A stretch of DNA of 64,000 nucleotides from Janthinobacterium lividum PAMC 25724 (GTDB taxonomy: Bacteria > Pseudomonadota > Gammaproteobacteria > Burkholderiales > Burkholderiaceae_D), in assembly GCA_000242815.2 (NCBI GenBank), contig AHHB01000021.1:1-64000 (forward strand), read 5' to 3'. Shown one piece after another: positions 45,135 through 55,130 of the stretch (positions within the stretch are counted from its first letter, which is position 1; every line of letters begins with the position of its first letter). Position numbers and translations under genes: made by a program. The notes below the pieces were generated by a model, which did not search any database, was not told the origin of the DNA, and saw only the letters and a program-made list of their open reading frames with translations.

Positions 45135-45839
45135 TCAAGCCGCCAGTTGCCGCTCCTGCGCCGCCTTCACTACGCCAGTCACCAGCTCGAGCAAGGCTTG
45201 CGGCGTGTCCAGCAAATGGTCGGCGTTCCAGTGCAGCGGTTCGACGGGGCCGCAGTAGCCCCAGGCGCAGGCCACCGTGCGCATGCCGGCGGCGCGGCCG
45301 GCCTGGATGTCGCGCAGGTCGTCGCCCACGTACCAGCAGTCTTCCGGCGCCAGTTGCAGGCGGCGCGCCGCTTCCAGCAGGGGGGCAGGGTGCGGCTTCG
45401 GGTGCGCCATGGTGTCGCCCGAGATTACGCAGCCGGCCGCTCCCAGGCCGATCTGTCCCACCAGTGGGTCGGTGAAGCGGGCCGCTTTGTTGGTGACTAC
45501 GCCCCAGGCCAGGCCCAGCGCTTGCAAACCGTCGAGCAGGGCGGGGATGCCGTCAAATAAACGGCTTTCCACGGCCAGGGCTGCTGCGTAATTACTCAGG
45601 AAGCCTTCTTTCAGGGCTTCATAGTCGCTTTCGCCAGGTTGCACGCCATACGACGCGCCTATCATGCCGCGCGCGCCGGACGAGGCAGTGGGGCGCAGGA
45701 TGGCATACGGGGTCGGCGCCAGGCCGGCGCGCGCGCGCAGCAGATTGATGGCCGCTGCCAGGTCGGGCGCGGTATCGGCCAGGGTGCCGTCGAGGTCGAA
45801 CAGGATGGCGCGCGGGGCTGGCAGATGGTCTGTGGTCAT
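45135..45839 (-). CDS. gph: Phosphoglycolate phosphatase
   Basis: 234 aa HAD-superfamily enzyme. Motif I ILFDLDGTLADTAPDLAAAIN with the nucleophile Asp, motif II VVTNKA, motif III HPKPHPAPL, motif IV YVGDDLRDIQAGRAAGM. It removes phosphate from 2-phosphoglycolate made in DNA repair. It follows ubiG after 68 bases on the same strand, a common pairing in betaproteobacteria. Confidence 0.92.
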   Translation of the reverse strand: MTTDHLPAPRAILFDLDGTLADTAPDLAAAINLLRARAGLAPTPYAILRPTASSGARGMIGASYGVQPGESDYEALKEGFLSNYAAALAVESRLFDGIPALLDGLQALGLAWGVVTNKAARFTDPLVGQIGLGAAGCVISGDTMAHPKPHPAPLLEAARRLQLAPEDCWYVGDDLRDIQAGRAAGMRTVACAWGYCGPVEPLHWNADHLLDTPQALLELVTGVVKAAQERQLAA

Positions 45840-45907
45840 GGCGGGAAAAGTGTGTCAAATAGGAATGAAAAATGGCGGCCGCAGCCGCCCTGTATTGTGC
45901 GTGATGG

Positions 45908-46603
45908 TTACAGCGGCCGGGTGCAAGCCACCAAATAATTGACGCTGGTATTGTTATTAAGTGAGTAAATCTTGGTCAGCGGATTGTAGCCCATGCCGCG
46001 CATGCTGTTGACGTCCAGGCCGGCGCTGCGCAGGTAGTGCGACAATTCGGCCGGGGTGATGAATTTGTCATAGTCGTGCGTGCCTTTCGGCAGCAGGCGC
46101 AGAATGTACTCGGCGCCCAGGATGGCGAACAGATACGCTTTCGGATTGCGGTTCAGGGTCGACAGGAACAGGTGTCCGCCCGGCTTGACCAGCGTGGCGC
46201 AGGCCTTGACGATGGCGGCGGGGTCTGGCACGTGCTCAAGCATTTCCATGCAGGTCACGACGTCGTACTGGCCCGGCTCTTCTTCGGCCATGGCCTCGGC
46301 GGCAATGAGCTTGTAGCGTACCTTGACACCCGATTCCAGGCTGTGCAGGTCGGCCACTTTCAAGGCCTTCTCGGACAGGTCGATGCCCGTCACGTCTGCA
46401 CCCTTGCGTGCCATTGCTTCGGCCAGGATGCCGCCGCCGCAGCCGATGTCGATCACGCGCTTGCCGGCCAGCGGTACTTTCGCGTTGAGCCATTCGAGGC
46501 GCAGGGGGTTAATTTCGTGCAAGGGACGAAACTCGGAAGTGGGGTCCCACCAGCGGTGGGCTAGCTCACTGAATTTTTGGATTTCAAGAGGGTCGGCGTT
46601 CAT
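45908..46603 (-). CDS. ubiG: Ubiquinone biosynthesis O-methyltransferase
   Basis: 231 aa class I SAM methyltransferase. Signature [19 protein letters not shown] at the N-terminus, SAM site [16 protein letters not shown] and [10 protein letters not shown]. UbiG carries out both O-methylations in the ubiquinone pathway. Probably co-transcribed with gph. Confidence 0.95.
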   Translation of the reverse strand: MNADPLEIQKFSELAHRWWDPTSEFRPLHEINPLRLEWLNAKVPLAGKRVIDIGCGGGILAEAMARKGADVTGIDLSEKALKVADLHSLESGVKVRYKLIAAEAMAEEEPGQYDVVTCMEMLEHVPDPAAIVKACATLVKPGGHLFLSTLNRNPKAYLFAILGAEYILRLLPKGTHDYDKFITPAELSHYLRSAGLDVNSMRGMGYNPLTKIYSLNNNTSVNYLVACTRPL

Positions 46604-46648
46604 ACATTGAATAATAGCGGCATTTTGACAATCGGGTATCTGCGGGCG

Positions 46649-46676
46649 AAAAAAAACCCCGCCTTGGCGGGGTTTT
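46649..46676 (-). terminator. Terminator after ompA
   Basis: Minus strand: stem CCCCGCC-aa-GGCGGGG followed by eight T. It separates ompA from ubiG-gph. Confidence 0.9.
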
Positions 46677-46731
46677 CCTTGCCGTCCTTGACTTGCGCGA
46701 CGACTTGCGGCAAGTCCGGGAGGCTCAGCTA

Positions 46732-47448
46732 TTACTTGTTGCGGGTACCAACAACTTCGATTTCCACGCGACGGTTTTTCGCACGGCCTTCGGCAGTTTT
46801 GTTATCAGCAACAGCTTGCTTCTCGCCTTTGCCTTCGGTGTACACGCGGTTGCTTTCAACGCCTTTGGTGACCAGGTAGGCTTTGACAGCATCAGCACGA
46901 CGTACCGACAGTTTTTGGTTGTAAGCATCGGTGCCGACGGAGTCGGTGTGACCCACAGCGATGATGACTTCCAGGTTGATGCCACCCAGTTGCGCGCTCA
47001 GCTCGTCGAGCTTGGCTTTGCCTTCTGGCTTCAGCGTGGCTTTGTCGAAATCGAAGAATGCATCAGCAGCGAAGCTGACTTTTTCCGAGGTAGGAGCAAC
47101 AACGACTGGTACTGGTACGACAACGGCTGGTGCCGGTGCTGCCGCTGGTGCGATTGGCGCTGCTGGGGCCACGCATTTGCCATCTTGCAGGGTTTCTGGT
47201 GCTACGCACAGTGGCACGTCGCAACCTGGCACCGCGTCAGCAGGTGTCCAGTAGCCGGTGCGCCAGCAAAGACCGAATGGATCGCGCACGATCACGCCGC
47301 GGGCATCTTGCACGTAAGCGCTTTTTGGGCTTGGTGCCTTGATGTCAGTGGTCACTGGCGCGAATGGTGCCGAGGTTGGGGTTTGGGCCGAAGCCGAGCC
47401 AGCAATCACTGCGGATGCAGCGAAAAACAGCGTTACAAATTTATTCAT
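46732..47448 (-). CDS. OmpA family outer membrane protein
   Basis: 238 aa. Signal peptide 1-21 (SASA). The N-terminal part is not a beta-barrel but a short Cys-containing region ([27 protein letters not shown]), followed by an Ala/Pro/Val linker and a C-terminal OmpA peptidoglycan-binding domain ([34 protein letters not shown]). It is typical of the abundant OmpA-like proteins of Burkholderiales. AAAGGAA precedes the ATG at 47448; a terminator follows. Confidence 0.9.
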   Translation of the reverse strand: MNKFVTLFFAASAVIAGSASAQTPTSAPFAPVTTDIKAPSPKSAYVQDARGVIVRDPFGLCWRTGYWTPADAVPGCDVPLCVAPETLQDGKCVAPAAPIAPAAAPAPAVVVPVPVVVAPTSEKVSFAADAFFDFDKATLKPEGKAKLDELSAQLGGINLEVIIAVGHTDSVGTDAYNQKLSVRRADAVKAYLVTKGVESNRVYTEGKGEKQAVADNKTAEGRAKNRRVEIEVVGTRNK

Positions 47449-48106
47449 TCTTTTTTCCTTTCGGGGGGTGATATCCGCAGAACAACACTGCGCTACTGGT
47501 ACTACGTGCCAAGATTTTATCATGTAGACCATATGCGCTCGTTTCAGATTGCGAAACTAGCAATTAACTTCTCAGCCATTTTGCCACACGCATCAAGGGC
47601 GCACGACCGTGGTTAAATCAAAGCTGGCTCGATTTTAGATTGCGCGTTGTTTTCGCGCAACGAAATAGCCTGTTTGTAACAGATCTGTAACATTTGATCA
47701 CTTTTTTTGCCACTTTAAAGGGCTGGTGTCTTGAACTGGTGTTGCCATTGTGCACTATCGCTAGGCCATGCGTGCATGGTCCCGGTGCAATCTGACAAGA
47801 TTGTCGGCCTGGCCAATTTGTACAGGTAGCTGGGCGCGCATGCTAAAATCGTGTGCTTGACTGTTAAGAGTGTCGAGCAAATGCCCACGGCGGCACTGCA
47901 TGGCCCGGACGTACCCCTGCGGTACGCTTACTCGCCGTGCTGCGTGTCAGCCGATTTGCTCGGGCACTCTGCGACATGGAAGCCGGGCCGGGCCAGCAGC
48001 GCGCGGCGCGGCGTCCACGACGACAGCCGCCTAGGATATGCAGTATTGCGTCATACATTGCGTAACAGATTAAGTTAACCACAGCCTGAGATCAGTCGAA
48101 CCGCCA
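47449..48106. other. Divergent regulatory region ompA / gyrA
   Basis: About 660 bases with no gene. It contains TGTAACA twice, 11 bp apart (47675-47681 and 47686-47692), a spacing typical of OmpR/PhoB-family sites. Nearer gyrA, gctaaaat (about 47841) looks like a -10 region. Confidence 0.5.
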
Positions 48107-50806
48107 ATGGATCAATTCGCAAAAGAAACAATTCCTATTTCCCTCGAAGAAGAGATGCGCAAGAGTTACCTCGATTACGCCATGAGCGTGATCGTCGGTC
48201 GTGCCTTGCCCGATGCGCGTGATGGCTTGAAGCCAGTGCACCGCCGCGTCTTGTTCGCGATGCATGAAATGAATAACGTGTGGAATCGCCCTTACGTTAA
48301 GTGCGCCCGCGTGGTCGGCGAAACCATGGGTAAATACCATCCCCACGGCGATGCCTCGATCTACGACACACTGGTGCGCATGGCGCAAGATTTTTCGCTG
48401 CGCTACATGCTTGTCGATGGCCAGGGTAACTTCGGTTCCGTCGATGGCGATGGCGCCGCAGCAATGCGTTACACCGAGTGCCGCCTGGACAAGATCGCCA
48501 GCGAACTGCTGGCCGATATCGACAAAGATACCGTCGATTTCCAGCCCAACTACGATGGCAAGGAAAAGGAACCGACGGTCTTGCCGACGCGTATTCCGAA
48601 TCTGCTGATCAATGGCTCGTCCGGTATCGCCGTCGGTATGGCGACGAACATTCCGCCACACAACATCACCGAAGTCATCGATGGCGCGCTGCATGTGCTG
48701 CGCAATCCCGAGTGCACGATCGATGAATTGATCGAGATCATTCCCGCTCCCGATTTCCCTACCGCCGGCATCATCTATGGCGTGTCGGGCGTACGCGACG
48801 GCTACCGCACCGGCCGTGGCCGCGTCGTCATGCGCGCCAAGACCCACTTCGAAGAATACGGCAAGGATGGCGGGCGCATCGCCATCATCGTCGACGAGCT
48901 GCCATTCCAGGTCAACAAGAAATCCTTGCTGGAACGCATCGCCGAGAACGTGCGTGACAAGAAGCTCGATGGCATTTCCGACATCCGCGACGAATCCGAC
49001 AAGTCGGGCATGCGCGTGGTGATCGAGCTGAAGCGGGGCGAAGTGCCGGAAGTGGTACTCAACAATCTGTACAAGCAGACCCAGTTGCAAGACACCTTCG
49101 GCATGAATATGGTGGCCCTGGTCGATGGTCAGCCGAAGTTGCTGAACCTCAAGCAGATGCTGCAATGCTTCCTGTCGCACCGCCGCGAAGTGGTGACGCG
49201 CCGCACCGTGTTCGAACTGCGCAAGGCGCGCGAACGCGGCCATGTGCTCGAAGGCCTGGCTGTCGCGCTGGCCAACATCGATGACTTCATCGCCATCATC
49301 AAGGCCGCGCCGACGCCGCCGATCGCCAAGGTCGAGCTGATGGCCAAGGCCTGGGATTCGTCCGTGGTGCGCGAAATGCTGGCCCGCACGGGCGACGGTA
49401 CGACGCCGGGCGGCATCGATGCCTACCGTCCGGAAAACCTGCCGAAGCACTATGGCATGCAAGCAGATGGCCTGTACAAGCTGTCGGACGACCAGGCGCA
49501 GGAAATTTTGCAGATGCGCCTGCAGCGCCTGACCGGCCTGGAGCAGGATAAGATCGTCAACGAGTACAAAGACGTGATGGAACATATCGCCGACTTGCTC
49601 GACATCCTGGCCAAGCCGGAACGCGTTACCGTCATCATCACCGATGAAATGACAGCGGCGAAGAATGAATACGGCGCCGGCAACAAGGACGTGCGCCGCT
49701 CGCAGATCGAGCTCAATGCGACCGACCTGGAAACGGAAGACTTGATCACGCCGCAAGACATGGTCGTGACCCTGTCGCACACCGGCTACATGAAAGCGCA
49801 GCCGATTTCCGAATACCGTGCGCAGAAGCGCGGCGGACGCGGCAAGCAAGCCATGGCGACCAAAGAGGAAGACTGGATCGACCAGCTGTTCATCGCCAAC
49901 ACGCACGATTACATCCTGTGCTTCTCGGATCGCGGCCGCATGTACTGGCTGAAGGTATGGGAAGTGCCGCAAGGCTCGCGCAATTCGCGCGGCAAGCCGA
50001 TCGTCAACATGTTCCCGCTGCAGGACAACGAAAAGATCACCGTGATCCTGCCGCTGTCGGGCGAGAACCGCACGTTCCCGGAAGACCATTACGTGTTCAT
50101 GTCGACCAGCCTGGGCACCGTCAAGAAGACGCCGCTGAAGGACTTCAGCAATCCACGCAAGGCCGGCATCATCGCGGTCGACCTGGACGACGGCGACTTC
50201 CTGATCGGCGCGGCGCTGACCGACGGCCAGCACGACGTGATGCTGTTCTCCGATTCGGGCAAGGCAGTGCGCTTCGATGAAAACGATGTGCGTCCGATGG
50301 GCCGCACGGCACGCGGCGTGCGCGGCATGAACCTGGAAGAAGGTCAGCACGTGATCGCCCTGCTGGTGGCCGAGAACGAGCAGCAGTCGGTGCTGACGGC
50401 AACCGAAAACGGCTACGGCAAGCGTACGCCGATCACCGAGTACACGCGCCACGGACGTGGCACGAAAGGCATGATCGCCATCCAGACCAGCGAGCGCAAC
50501 GGTAGAGTGGTTGCCGCGACCCTGGTCAATACCAGCGATGAAATCATGCTGATCACCACCGGTGGCGTGTTGATCCGTACTCGCGTGTCGGAAATCCGCG
50601 AGATGGGCCGCGCGACGCAGGGCGTAACCCTGATCGCAGTGGAAGACGGCACCAAGCTGTCCGGCCTTCAGCGCGTGGTGGAAACCGATATCGACGAAGT
50701 CGAGTTGACGACGGAGGCGGGCCTGGAAGCCGCCGCTGCGTCGGTAGCGGCTGAACCAGCCGATCCGGCTGCGGTCGATCCGGTCGACCCGGCCCAGCCG
50801 GAGTAA
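48107..50806 (+). CDS. gyrA: DNA gyrase subunit A
   Basis: 899 aa. N-terminal breakage-reunion domain with catalytic Y122 (AAMRYTECR), tower and coiled coil, the GyrA box (QKRGGRGKQ) and a six-bladed C-terminal DNA-wrapping domain, ending in an acidic Ala/Asp/Pro tail. With GyrB it introduces negative supercoils. The quinolone region reads [10 protein letters not shown]: numbering equals E. coli, with Ala at 83, Ser at 84 and Asp at 87. Confidence 0.98.
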   Translation: MDQFAKETIPISLEEEMRKSYLDYAMSVIVGRALPDARDGLKPVHRRVLFAMHEMNNVWNRPYVKCARVVGETMGKYHPHGDASIYDTLVRMAQDFSLRYMLVDGQGNFGSVDGDGAAAMRYTECRLDKIASELLADIDKDTVDFQPNYDGKEKEPTVLPTRIPNLLINGSSGIAVGMATNIPPHNITEVIDGALHVLRNPECTIDELIEIIPAPDFPTAGIIYGVSGVRDGYRTGRGRVVMRAKTHFEEYGKDGGRIAIIVDELPFQVNKKSLLERIAENVRDKKLDGISDIRDESDKSGMRVVIELKRGEVPEVVLNNLYKQTQLQDTFGMNMVALVDGQPKLLNLKQMLQCFLSHRREVVTRRTVFELRKARERGHVLEGLAVALANIDDFIAIIKAAPTPPIAKVELMAKAWDSSVVREMLARTGDGTTPGGIDAYRPENLPKHYGMQADGLYKLSDDQAQEILQMRLQRLTGLEQDKIVNEYKDVMEHIADLLDILAKPERVTVIITDEMTAAKNEYGAGNKDVRRSQIELNATDLETEDLITPQDMVVTLSHTGYMKAQPISEYRAQKRGGRGKQAMATKEEDWIDQLFIANTHDYILCFSDRGRMYWLKVWEVPQGSRNSRGKPIVNMFPLQDNEKITVILPLSGENRTFPEDHYVFMSTSLGTVKKTPLKDFSNPRKAGIIAVDLDDGDFLIGAALTDGQHDVMLFSDSGKAVRFDENDVRPMGRTARGVRGMNLEEGQHVIALLVAENEQQSVLTATENGYGKRTPITEYTRHGRGTKGMIAIQTSERNGRVVAATLVNTSDEIMLITTGGVLIRTRVSEIREMGRATQGVTLIAVEDGTKLSGLQRVVETDIDEVELTTEAGLEAAAASVAAEPADPAAVDPVDPAQPE

Positions 50807-50810
50807 GATG

Positions 50811-50836
50811 ATTGGGGCTCTTTCGGGAGCCCCAAT
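50811..50836 (+). terminator. Hairpin after gyrA
   Basis: Perfect arms ATTGGGGCTC and GAGCCCCAAT with a tttcgg loop, 5 bases after the gyrA stop. No T-run follows, so termination may be partial. Confidence 0.6.
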
Positions 50837-50883
50837 TGCTATTGGCGCGCCAGTTGCGACGCGGACGGTCGTTAGGTCCGTAG

Positions 50884-50913
50884 GTCGGCTTAGCCCAAAG
50901 GGCGTAAGCCGAC
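50884..50913. repeat. Palindromic repeat GTCGGCTTA...TAAGCCGAC, copy 2
   Basis: Same 9-bp arms as 35064-35093, with a different 12-base centre (gcccaaagggcg, which also pairs with itself). Lies between gyrA and the DUF2059 gene. Confidence 0.9.
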
Positions 50914-50963
50914 AAGCCTCCCGGGCGCAGCCCATTTACCCGTCATTCAACATCGCGCATGCC

Positions 50964-51548
50964 ATGAGAAAAATTCTCGCCACTTTCTTTGCCGCGTTTT
51001 CGCTGGCTTTTCTTGCGACCTTGCCGGCCCTGGCCCAGGGTGCGCAAGCCATGCCTGCGCACCAGGCGGCGCCCAGCGCTGCCATGAAAGTGGCCGTGCG
51101 GCGCATGCTCGACGCGATGCAGTTCCAGCAGCTCACGCGCAGCATCTTCGAGCAGATGCTGCAATCGATGCCCGCCATGATCCGCCAGTCGGCGCAGCAG
51201 CAAATCAGCAGCAACCCGAATCTGGATGAGCAGCGCAGGGCCCGCGCGCTGGCCAGCGCCGAGGAAGAAATACCCTTCGCCATGGCCACCCTGACACAGG
51301 TACTGGCCGATCCGACCCTGATCGATGAACTGAGCGCCGAAATGGTGCCCCTGTACGCGCGTTTTTACACAGTGCCGGAAGTCGAGCAGCTGACAGCCTT
51401 CTACAAGACGCCGCTGGGGCGCAAGATGCTGGCCACGATGCCGCAACTGTCGGCCGAATCGATGGCCATCAGCCAGCGCGTGCTGATTCCGCGCGTGAAT
51501 GCCGTACTTGAGCAGGTCATGCGGGCGGCCACGCAGTCGCCTCAATAA
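50964..51548 (+). CDS. DUF2059 periplasmic protein
   Basis: 194 aa. Signal peptide 1-25 (ALA). A DUF2059 domain fills the C-terminal half: SAEMVPLYARFYTVPEVEQLTAFYKTPLGRKML. The role is unknown; the gene is commonly found between gyrA and serC in these bacteria. I start at ATG 50964 because it gives a proper signal sequence; the upstream extension would run through the palindromic repeat. Confidence 0.85.
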   Translation: MRKILATFFAAFSLAFLATLPALAQGAQAMPAHQAAPSAAMKVAVRRMLDAMQFQQLTRSIFEQMLQSMPAMIRQSAQQQISSNPNLDEQRRARALASAEEEIPFAMATLTQVLADPTLIDELSAEMVPLYARFYTVPEVEQLTAFYKTPLGRKMLATMPQLSAESMAISQRVLIPRVNAVLEQVMRAATQSPQ

Positions 51549-51572
51549 TTCCATTTTTCCAAGGACCGTATC

Positions 51573-52679
51573 GTGACCCCTCAAGCCTCAAGCCCTATCT
51601 ACAACTTCTCCGCCGGCCCCGCCGTCCTGCCCAAGGAAGTGCTGGCGCAAGCTGCCGCGGAAATGCAAGACTGGCATGGCAGTGGCATGTCGGTGATGGA
51701 AATGAGTCACCGTGGTCCTGAATTCATTTCCATCTACAAGCAGGCGGTGGCCGACCTGCGCGAACTGCTGGCCGTGCCCGAGAACTACAAGATCCTGTTC
51801 CTGCAGGGCGGTGGCCTGGGCGAGAACGCCATCATTCCCATGAATCTGGTGGCTCTGGCGGCGCAGCAGCCGGCCACCATCGACTTCGTGCATACGGGAT
51901 CGTGGTCGGGCAAGTCGATCCAGGAAGCGGCCAAGTACGCCAACGTCAACGTCGCCGCGTCGTCCAAGGCCACCCATTTCACGGGCGTGCCGCCAGTGTC
52001 CGAGTGGAAGCTGACGCCGGGCGCCGCCTACCTGCATATCTGCACGAATGAAACCATCGATGGCGTGGAATTCCAGCAGGCGCCAGGCGTGCCGGCCGGT
52101 ACCACCATCGTGGCCGATATGTCCTCGCACATTTTGTCGCGTGTCATCGACGTATCGCAATACGGCGTCATTTTTGGCGGCGCGCAGAAAAATATCGGCC
52201 CGGCCGGCCTGACGCTGGTCATCGTGCGCGAAGACTTGCTGGGCAAGGCGCTGCCGATCTGCCCATCCGCTTTCGACTGGAGCAACGTCGCTGCACATGA
52301 ATCGATGTACAACACGCCGCCCACCTACGGCATCTATATTGCCGGCCTGGTTTTCCAGTGGCTCAAACGCCAAGGTGGCGTGGCCGCCATAGAACAGCGT
52401 AATATGGACAAAGCGGCGCTGCTGTACGCGGCGCTCGATGCGGACGACTTTTACCAGAACAGGGTCGCCCCGCAATACCGCTCGCGCATGACCATCCCGT
52501 TCTATCTGCGCGACGAAAGCTTGAACGACGCATTCCTGGCCGGCGCCAAGCAGCGCGGCCTGCTGCAACTGAAGGGCCACAAGTCCGTCGGCGGCATGCG
52601 TGCATCGATCTATAACGCGATGCCGATCGAGGGCGTGCAAGCCTTAGTGAATTATCTGAACGAGTTTGCCGGACGCTAG
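51573..52679 (+). CDS. serC: Phosphoserine aminotransferase
   Basis: 368 aa class V PLP enzyme. Begins with [15 protein letters not shown], has [14 protein letters not shown] and the PLP-lysine in [14 protein letters not shown]. It makes phosphoserine for serine and also acts in pyridoxal phosphate synthesis. Start is GTG 51573 with AAGGA upstream. It opens the aromatic amino-acid run. Confidence 0.95.
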   Translation: MTPQASSPIYNFSAGPAVLPKEVLAQAAAEMQDWHGSGMSVMEMSHRGPEFISIYKQAVADLRELLAVPENYKILFLQGGGLGENAIIPMNLVALAAQQPATIDFVHTGSWSGKSIQEAAKYANVNVAASSKATHFTGVPPVSEWKLTPGAAYLHICTNETIDGVEFQQAPGVPAGTTIVADMSSHILSRVIDVSQYGVIFGGAQKNIGPAGLTLVIVREDLLGKALPICPSAFDWSNVAAHESMYNTPPTYGIYIAGLVFQWLKRQGGVAAIEQRNMDKAALLYAALDADDFYQNRVAPQYRSRMTIPFYLRDESLNDAFLAGAKQRGLLQLKGHKSVGGMRASIYNAMPIEGVQALVNYLNEFAGR

Positions 52680-52858
52680 CATGCCTGCCAAAAAGTCCAG
52701 GGTGTTGTTGCATTGCCTTGCCGTACATTTGTACTGCCAGCGGCAACGTGCCTAGCCCTGATCATTTTGTCCGGCATTCTCATGCATAAGCGCGCCGGCC
52801 CGCCGCCGGCGCAGGCCGCGCGGCCATGATTGAAGTACAGCTGACGAAATACACCGAC

Positions 52859-53929
52859 ATGACTGATAAATTGAAACCGCTGCGCGAACAGATCGATGCG
52901 ATCGACGCGCAAATTCTCGAACTGCTGAACCGGCGCGCGCAAATCGCCCAGCAAGTGGGCCACGTGAAAGCCGAAACGCAGGCGCCCGTGTTCCGTCCCG
53001 AGCGCGAAGCGCAGGTTTTGCGCGGCGTGGCCGAACGTAATCCCGGCCCCATGGGTGACCGCGAAGTGCAGACCATCTTCCGCGAAATCATGTCTTCCTG
53101 CCGCTCGCTGGAAAAGCGGGTCACCGTGGCATATCTTGGCCCGGCCGGCACCTTCAGCGAACAAGCCGTGTACCAGCAGTTCGGCAGCGCCGTCGAAGGC
53201 TTGCCGTGCGCCTCCATCGACGAAGTGTTCCGCTCCGCCGAGGCGGGGACGGCCGACTTTGGCGTGGTGCCGATCGAGAATTCCTCGGAAGGCGCCGTCA
53301 ACCGCACGCTCGATATGATGCTGCAGACTAGCCTCATCATCAGCGGCGAGGTCGCCATTGCCGTCCACCATAGCCTGATGACGAAGAGCGGCAGCATGGA
53401 TGGCGTCACCGCCATCTGCGCCCATTCGCAGGCGCTGGCGCAGTGCCAGGTGTGGTTGAACCATCACTACCCGCACATCGCGCGCCACGCCGTGGCCTCG
53501 AACGCCGAGGCGGCCCGCATGGCCGGCGAAGATGGTACGCTGGCGGCGATTGCCAGCGAACTGGCGGGCGCGCAGTATAAACTCGGTGTGGTCAAGGGCC
53601 ATATCCAGGACGATCCGCACAACCGCACGCGCTTTGCCGTCGTGGGGACCTTGCAGACGGCGCCATCGGGCCAGGACCAGACTTCGCTGGTGCTGGCCGT
53701 GCCGAACAAGGCGGGCGCCGTGTACCAGTTGCTCGCGCCCCTGGCCAAGCACGGCGTATCGATGACGCGTTTCGAGTCGCGCCCGGCGCGCATGGGCAGC
53801 TGGGAGTATTATTTCTATGTCGACGTGGAAGGCCATGTGCACGACGCGGCCGTCGCCCAGGCGCTGGCCGAGCTGCAAAGCAATGCGGCGTTTTTCAAGG
53901 TGCTGGGGTCGTATCCGGTCAGCTTGTAA
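52859..53929 (+). CDS. pheA: Bifunctional chorismate mutase / prephenate dehydratase
   Basis: 356 aa. Chorismate mutase AroQ domain ~1-90 (LREQIDAIDAQILELLNRRAQIA), prephenate dehydratase ~95-275 (VAYLGPAGTFSEQA, with NRTRFAVVG as the catalytic TRF motif) and a C-terminal ACT domain with MTRFESRPAR for Phe feedback. It turns chorismate to phenylpyruvate. An earlier ATG at 52826 is possible; I prefer 52859, the family's usual MTDKLKPLR start. Confidence 0.93.
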   Translation: MTDKLKPLREQIDAIDAQILELLNRRAQIAQQVGHVKAETQAPVFRPEREAQVLRGVAERNPGPMGDREVQTIFREIMSSCRSLEKRVTVAYLGPAGTFSEQAVYQQFGSAVEGLPCASIDEVFRSAEAGTADFGVVPIENSSEGAVNRTLDMMLQTSLIISGEVAIAVHHSLMTKSGSMDGVTAICAHSQALAQCQVWLNHHYPHIARHAVASNAEAARMAGEDGTLAAIASELAGAQYKLGVVKGHIQDDPHNRTRFAVVGTLQTAPSGQDQTSLVLAVPNKAGAVYQLLAPLAKHGVSMTRFESRPARMGSWEYYFYVDVEGHVHDAAVAQALAELQSNAAFFKVLGSYPVSL

Positions 53930-53940
53930 CCCGGCAAAGG

Positions 53941-53969
53941 CGGGGTCGGACCCTCAGGGTCCGACCCCG
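53941..53969. repeat. Nested palindromic repeat, short copy
   Basis: Perfect 13-bp arms CGGGGTCGGACCC / GGGTCCGACCCCG with a TCA loop, 12 bases after pheA. Matches the outer arm of 57429-57493 but has no variable inner hairpin. It may act as a terminator or processing site. Confidence 0.92.
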
Positions 53970-54019
53970 GTCACTGCTTTTGGGGTTCACCAATCATTCA
54001 CCAACTTTTAAAGAACACC

Positions 54020-55126
54020 ATGTCTAAAAATATCGGTCCAGAATACGTTCGCGCCATCGCCCCTTACCAGAGCGGCAAACCGATCGCGGAAGTCGCGCGC
54101 GAATTCGGCCTCGACGAGGCAGCCATCGTCAAGCTGGCGTCGAATGAAAACCCGTACGGCATGCCGGAATCGGCCAAGCAGGCGATGCTTGCCGCCATCG
54201 ATGATCTGGGGCGCTACCCTGACGCCAACGGCTTTGACTTGAAAGCCGTGCTGTCGAAGCGTTATGACGTGCCAGCCGACTGGATCACCCTCGGCAACGG
54301 CAGCAACGACATCCTGGAAATTGCCGCGCACGCCTTCGTGCAGCACGGCCAATCGGTGGTGTACTCGCAGTATTCGTTTGCCGTCTACGCGCTGGCCACG
54401 CAAGGCATGGGCGCGCGCCACATTGTCGCGCCGGCGCAAGCCTATGGACATGATCTCGACGCCATGGCGGCGGCGATTGCCGACGATACGCGCCTGATCT
54501 TCATCGCCAACCCGAACAACCCGACCGGCACCTTCCTGTCGGCCGCGCAGCTCGAAGCGTTCCTGCAAAAAGTGCCACCGCACGTGGTGGTGGTGCTCGA
54601 TGAAGCCTACAACGAATTCCTCTCGGCCGACGAGCAGTACGAATCGACGGCGTGGGTGCGCCAATATCCTAACCTGGTAGTGTCGCGCACGCTGTCGAAG
54701 GCGTATGGCTTAGCTGGCCTGCGCATCGGTTTCGCCATCGCCCAGCCGGTGCTGACTGACTTGATGAACCGCATCCGCCAGCCGTTCAATGTCAATTCGC
54801 TGGCGCAGGCGGCCGCGATTGCCGCCCTGAACGACCAGGCATTTCTTGCGCAAAGCGCGCGCAACAATGCCGCCGGCTACCAGCAGTTTACGCAGGCGTT
54901 CACGCAACTGGGCCTGCAATTCGTGCCTTCGCACGGCAATTTCGTGCTGGTCAAAGTGGGCGATGATGACGGCGCTGGCGCGCGCGTCAACTTGGCACTG
55001 CTGCAACAGGGCGTGATCGTGCGCCCCGTGGGCAGCTACGGTTTGCCGCAATGGCTGCGCATTTCCATCGGCCTGCCGCAGGAAAACGCCGTCTTCATCG
55101 CCGCGCTGACGAAAGCGCTGGCCTGA
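54020..55126 (+). CDS. hisC: Histidinol-phosphate / aromatic aminotransferase
   Basis: 368 aa class I/II PLP aminotransferase. SNENPYGMPESAKQAM at the N-terminus, ANPNNPTGTF, DEAYNEF and the PLP-lysine in SRTLSKAYGLAGLRIG. Sited between pheA and tyrA, with tyrA starting 4 bases after it, so it probably makes phenylalanine and tyrosine from their keto acids (HisC2 type), possibly also serving histidine synthesis. Confidence 0.9.
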   Translation: MSKNIGPEYVRAIAPYQSGKPIAEVAREFGLDEAAIVKLASNENPYGMPESAKQAMLAAIDDLGRYPDANGFDLKAVLSKRYDVPADWITLGNGSNDILEIAAHAFVQHGQSVVYSQYSFAVYALATQGMGARHIVAPAQAYGHDLDAMAAAIADDTRLIFIANPNNPTGTFLSAAQLEAFLQKVPPHVVVVLDEAYNEFLSADEQYESTAWVRQYPNLVVSRTLSKAYGLAGLRIGFAIAQPVLTDLMNRIRQPFNVNSLAQAAAIAALNDQAFLAQSARNNAAGYQQFTQAFTQLGLQFVPSHGNFVLVKVGDDDGAGARVNLALLQQGVIVRPVGSYGLPQWLRISIGLPQENAVFIAALTKALA

Positions 55127-55130
55127 CGCT

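Noticed and set aside
48092-50935. A 947-codon open frame on the minus strand opposite gyrA
   Set aside because: It is the mirror of the strongly conserved gyrA frame in GC-rich DNA; its translation is rich in His/Arg/Gln and has no family features.
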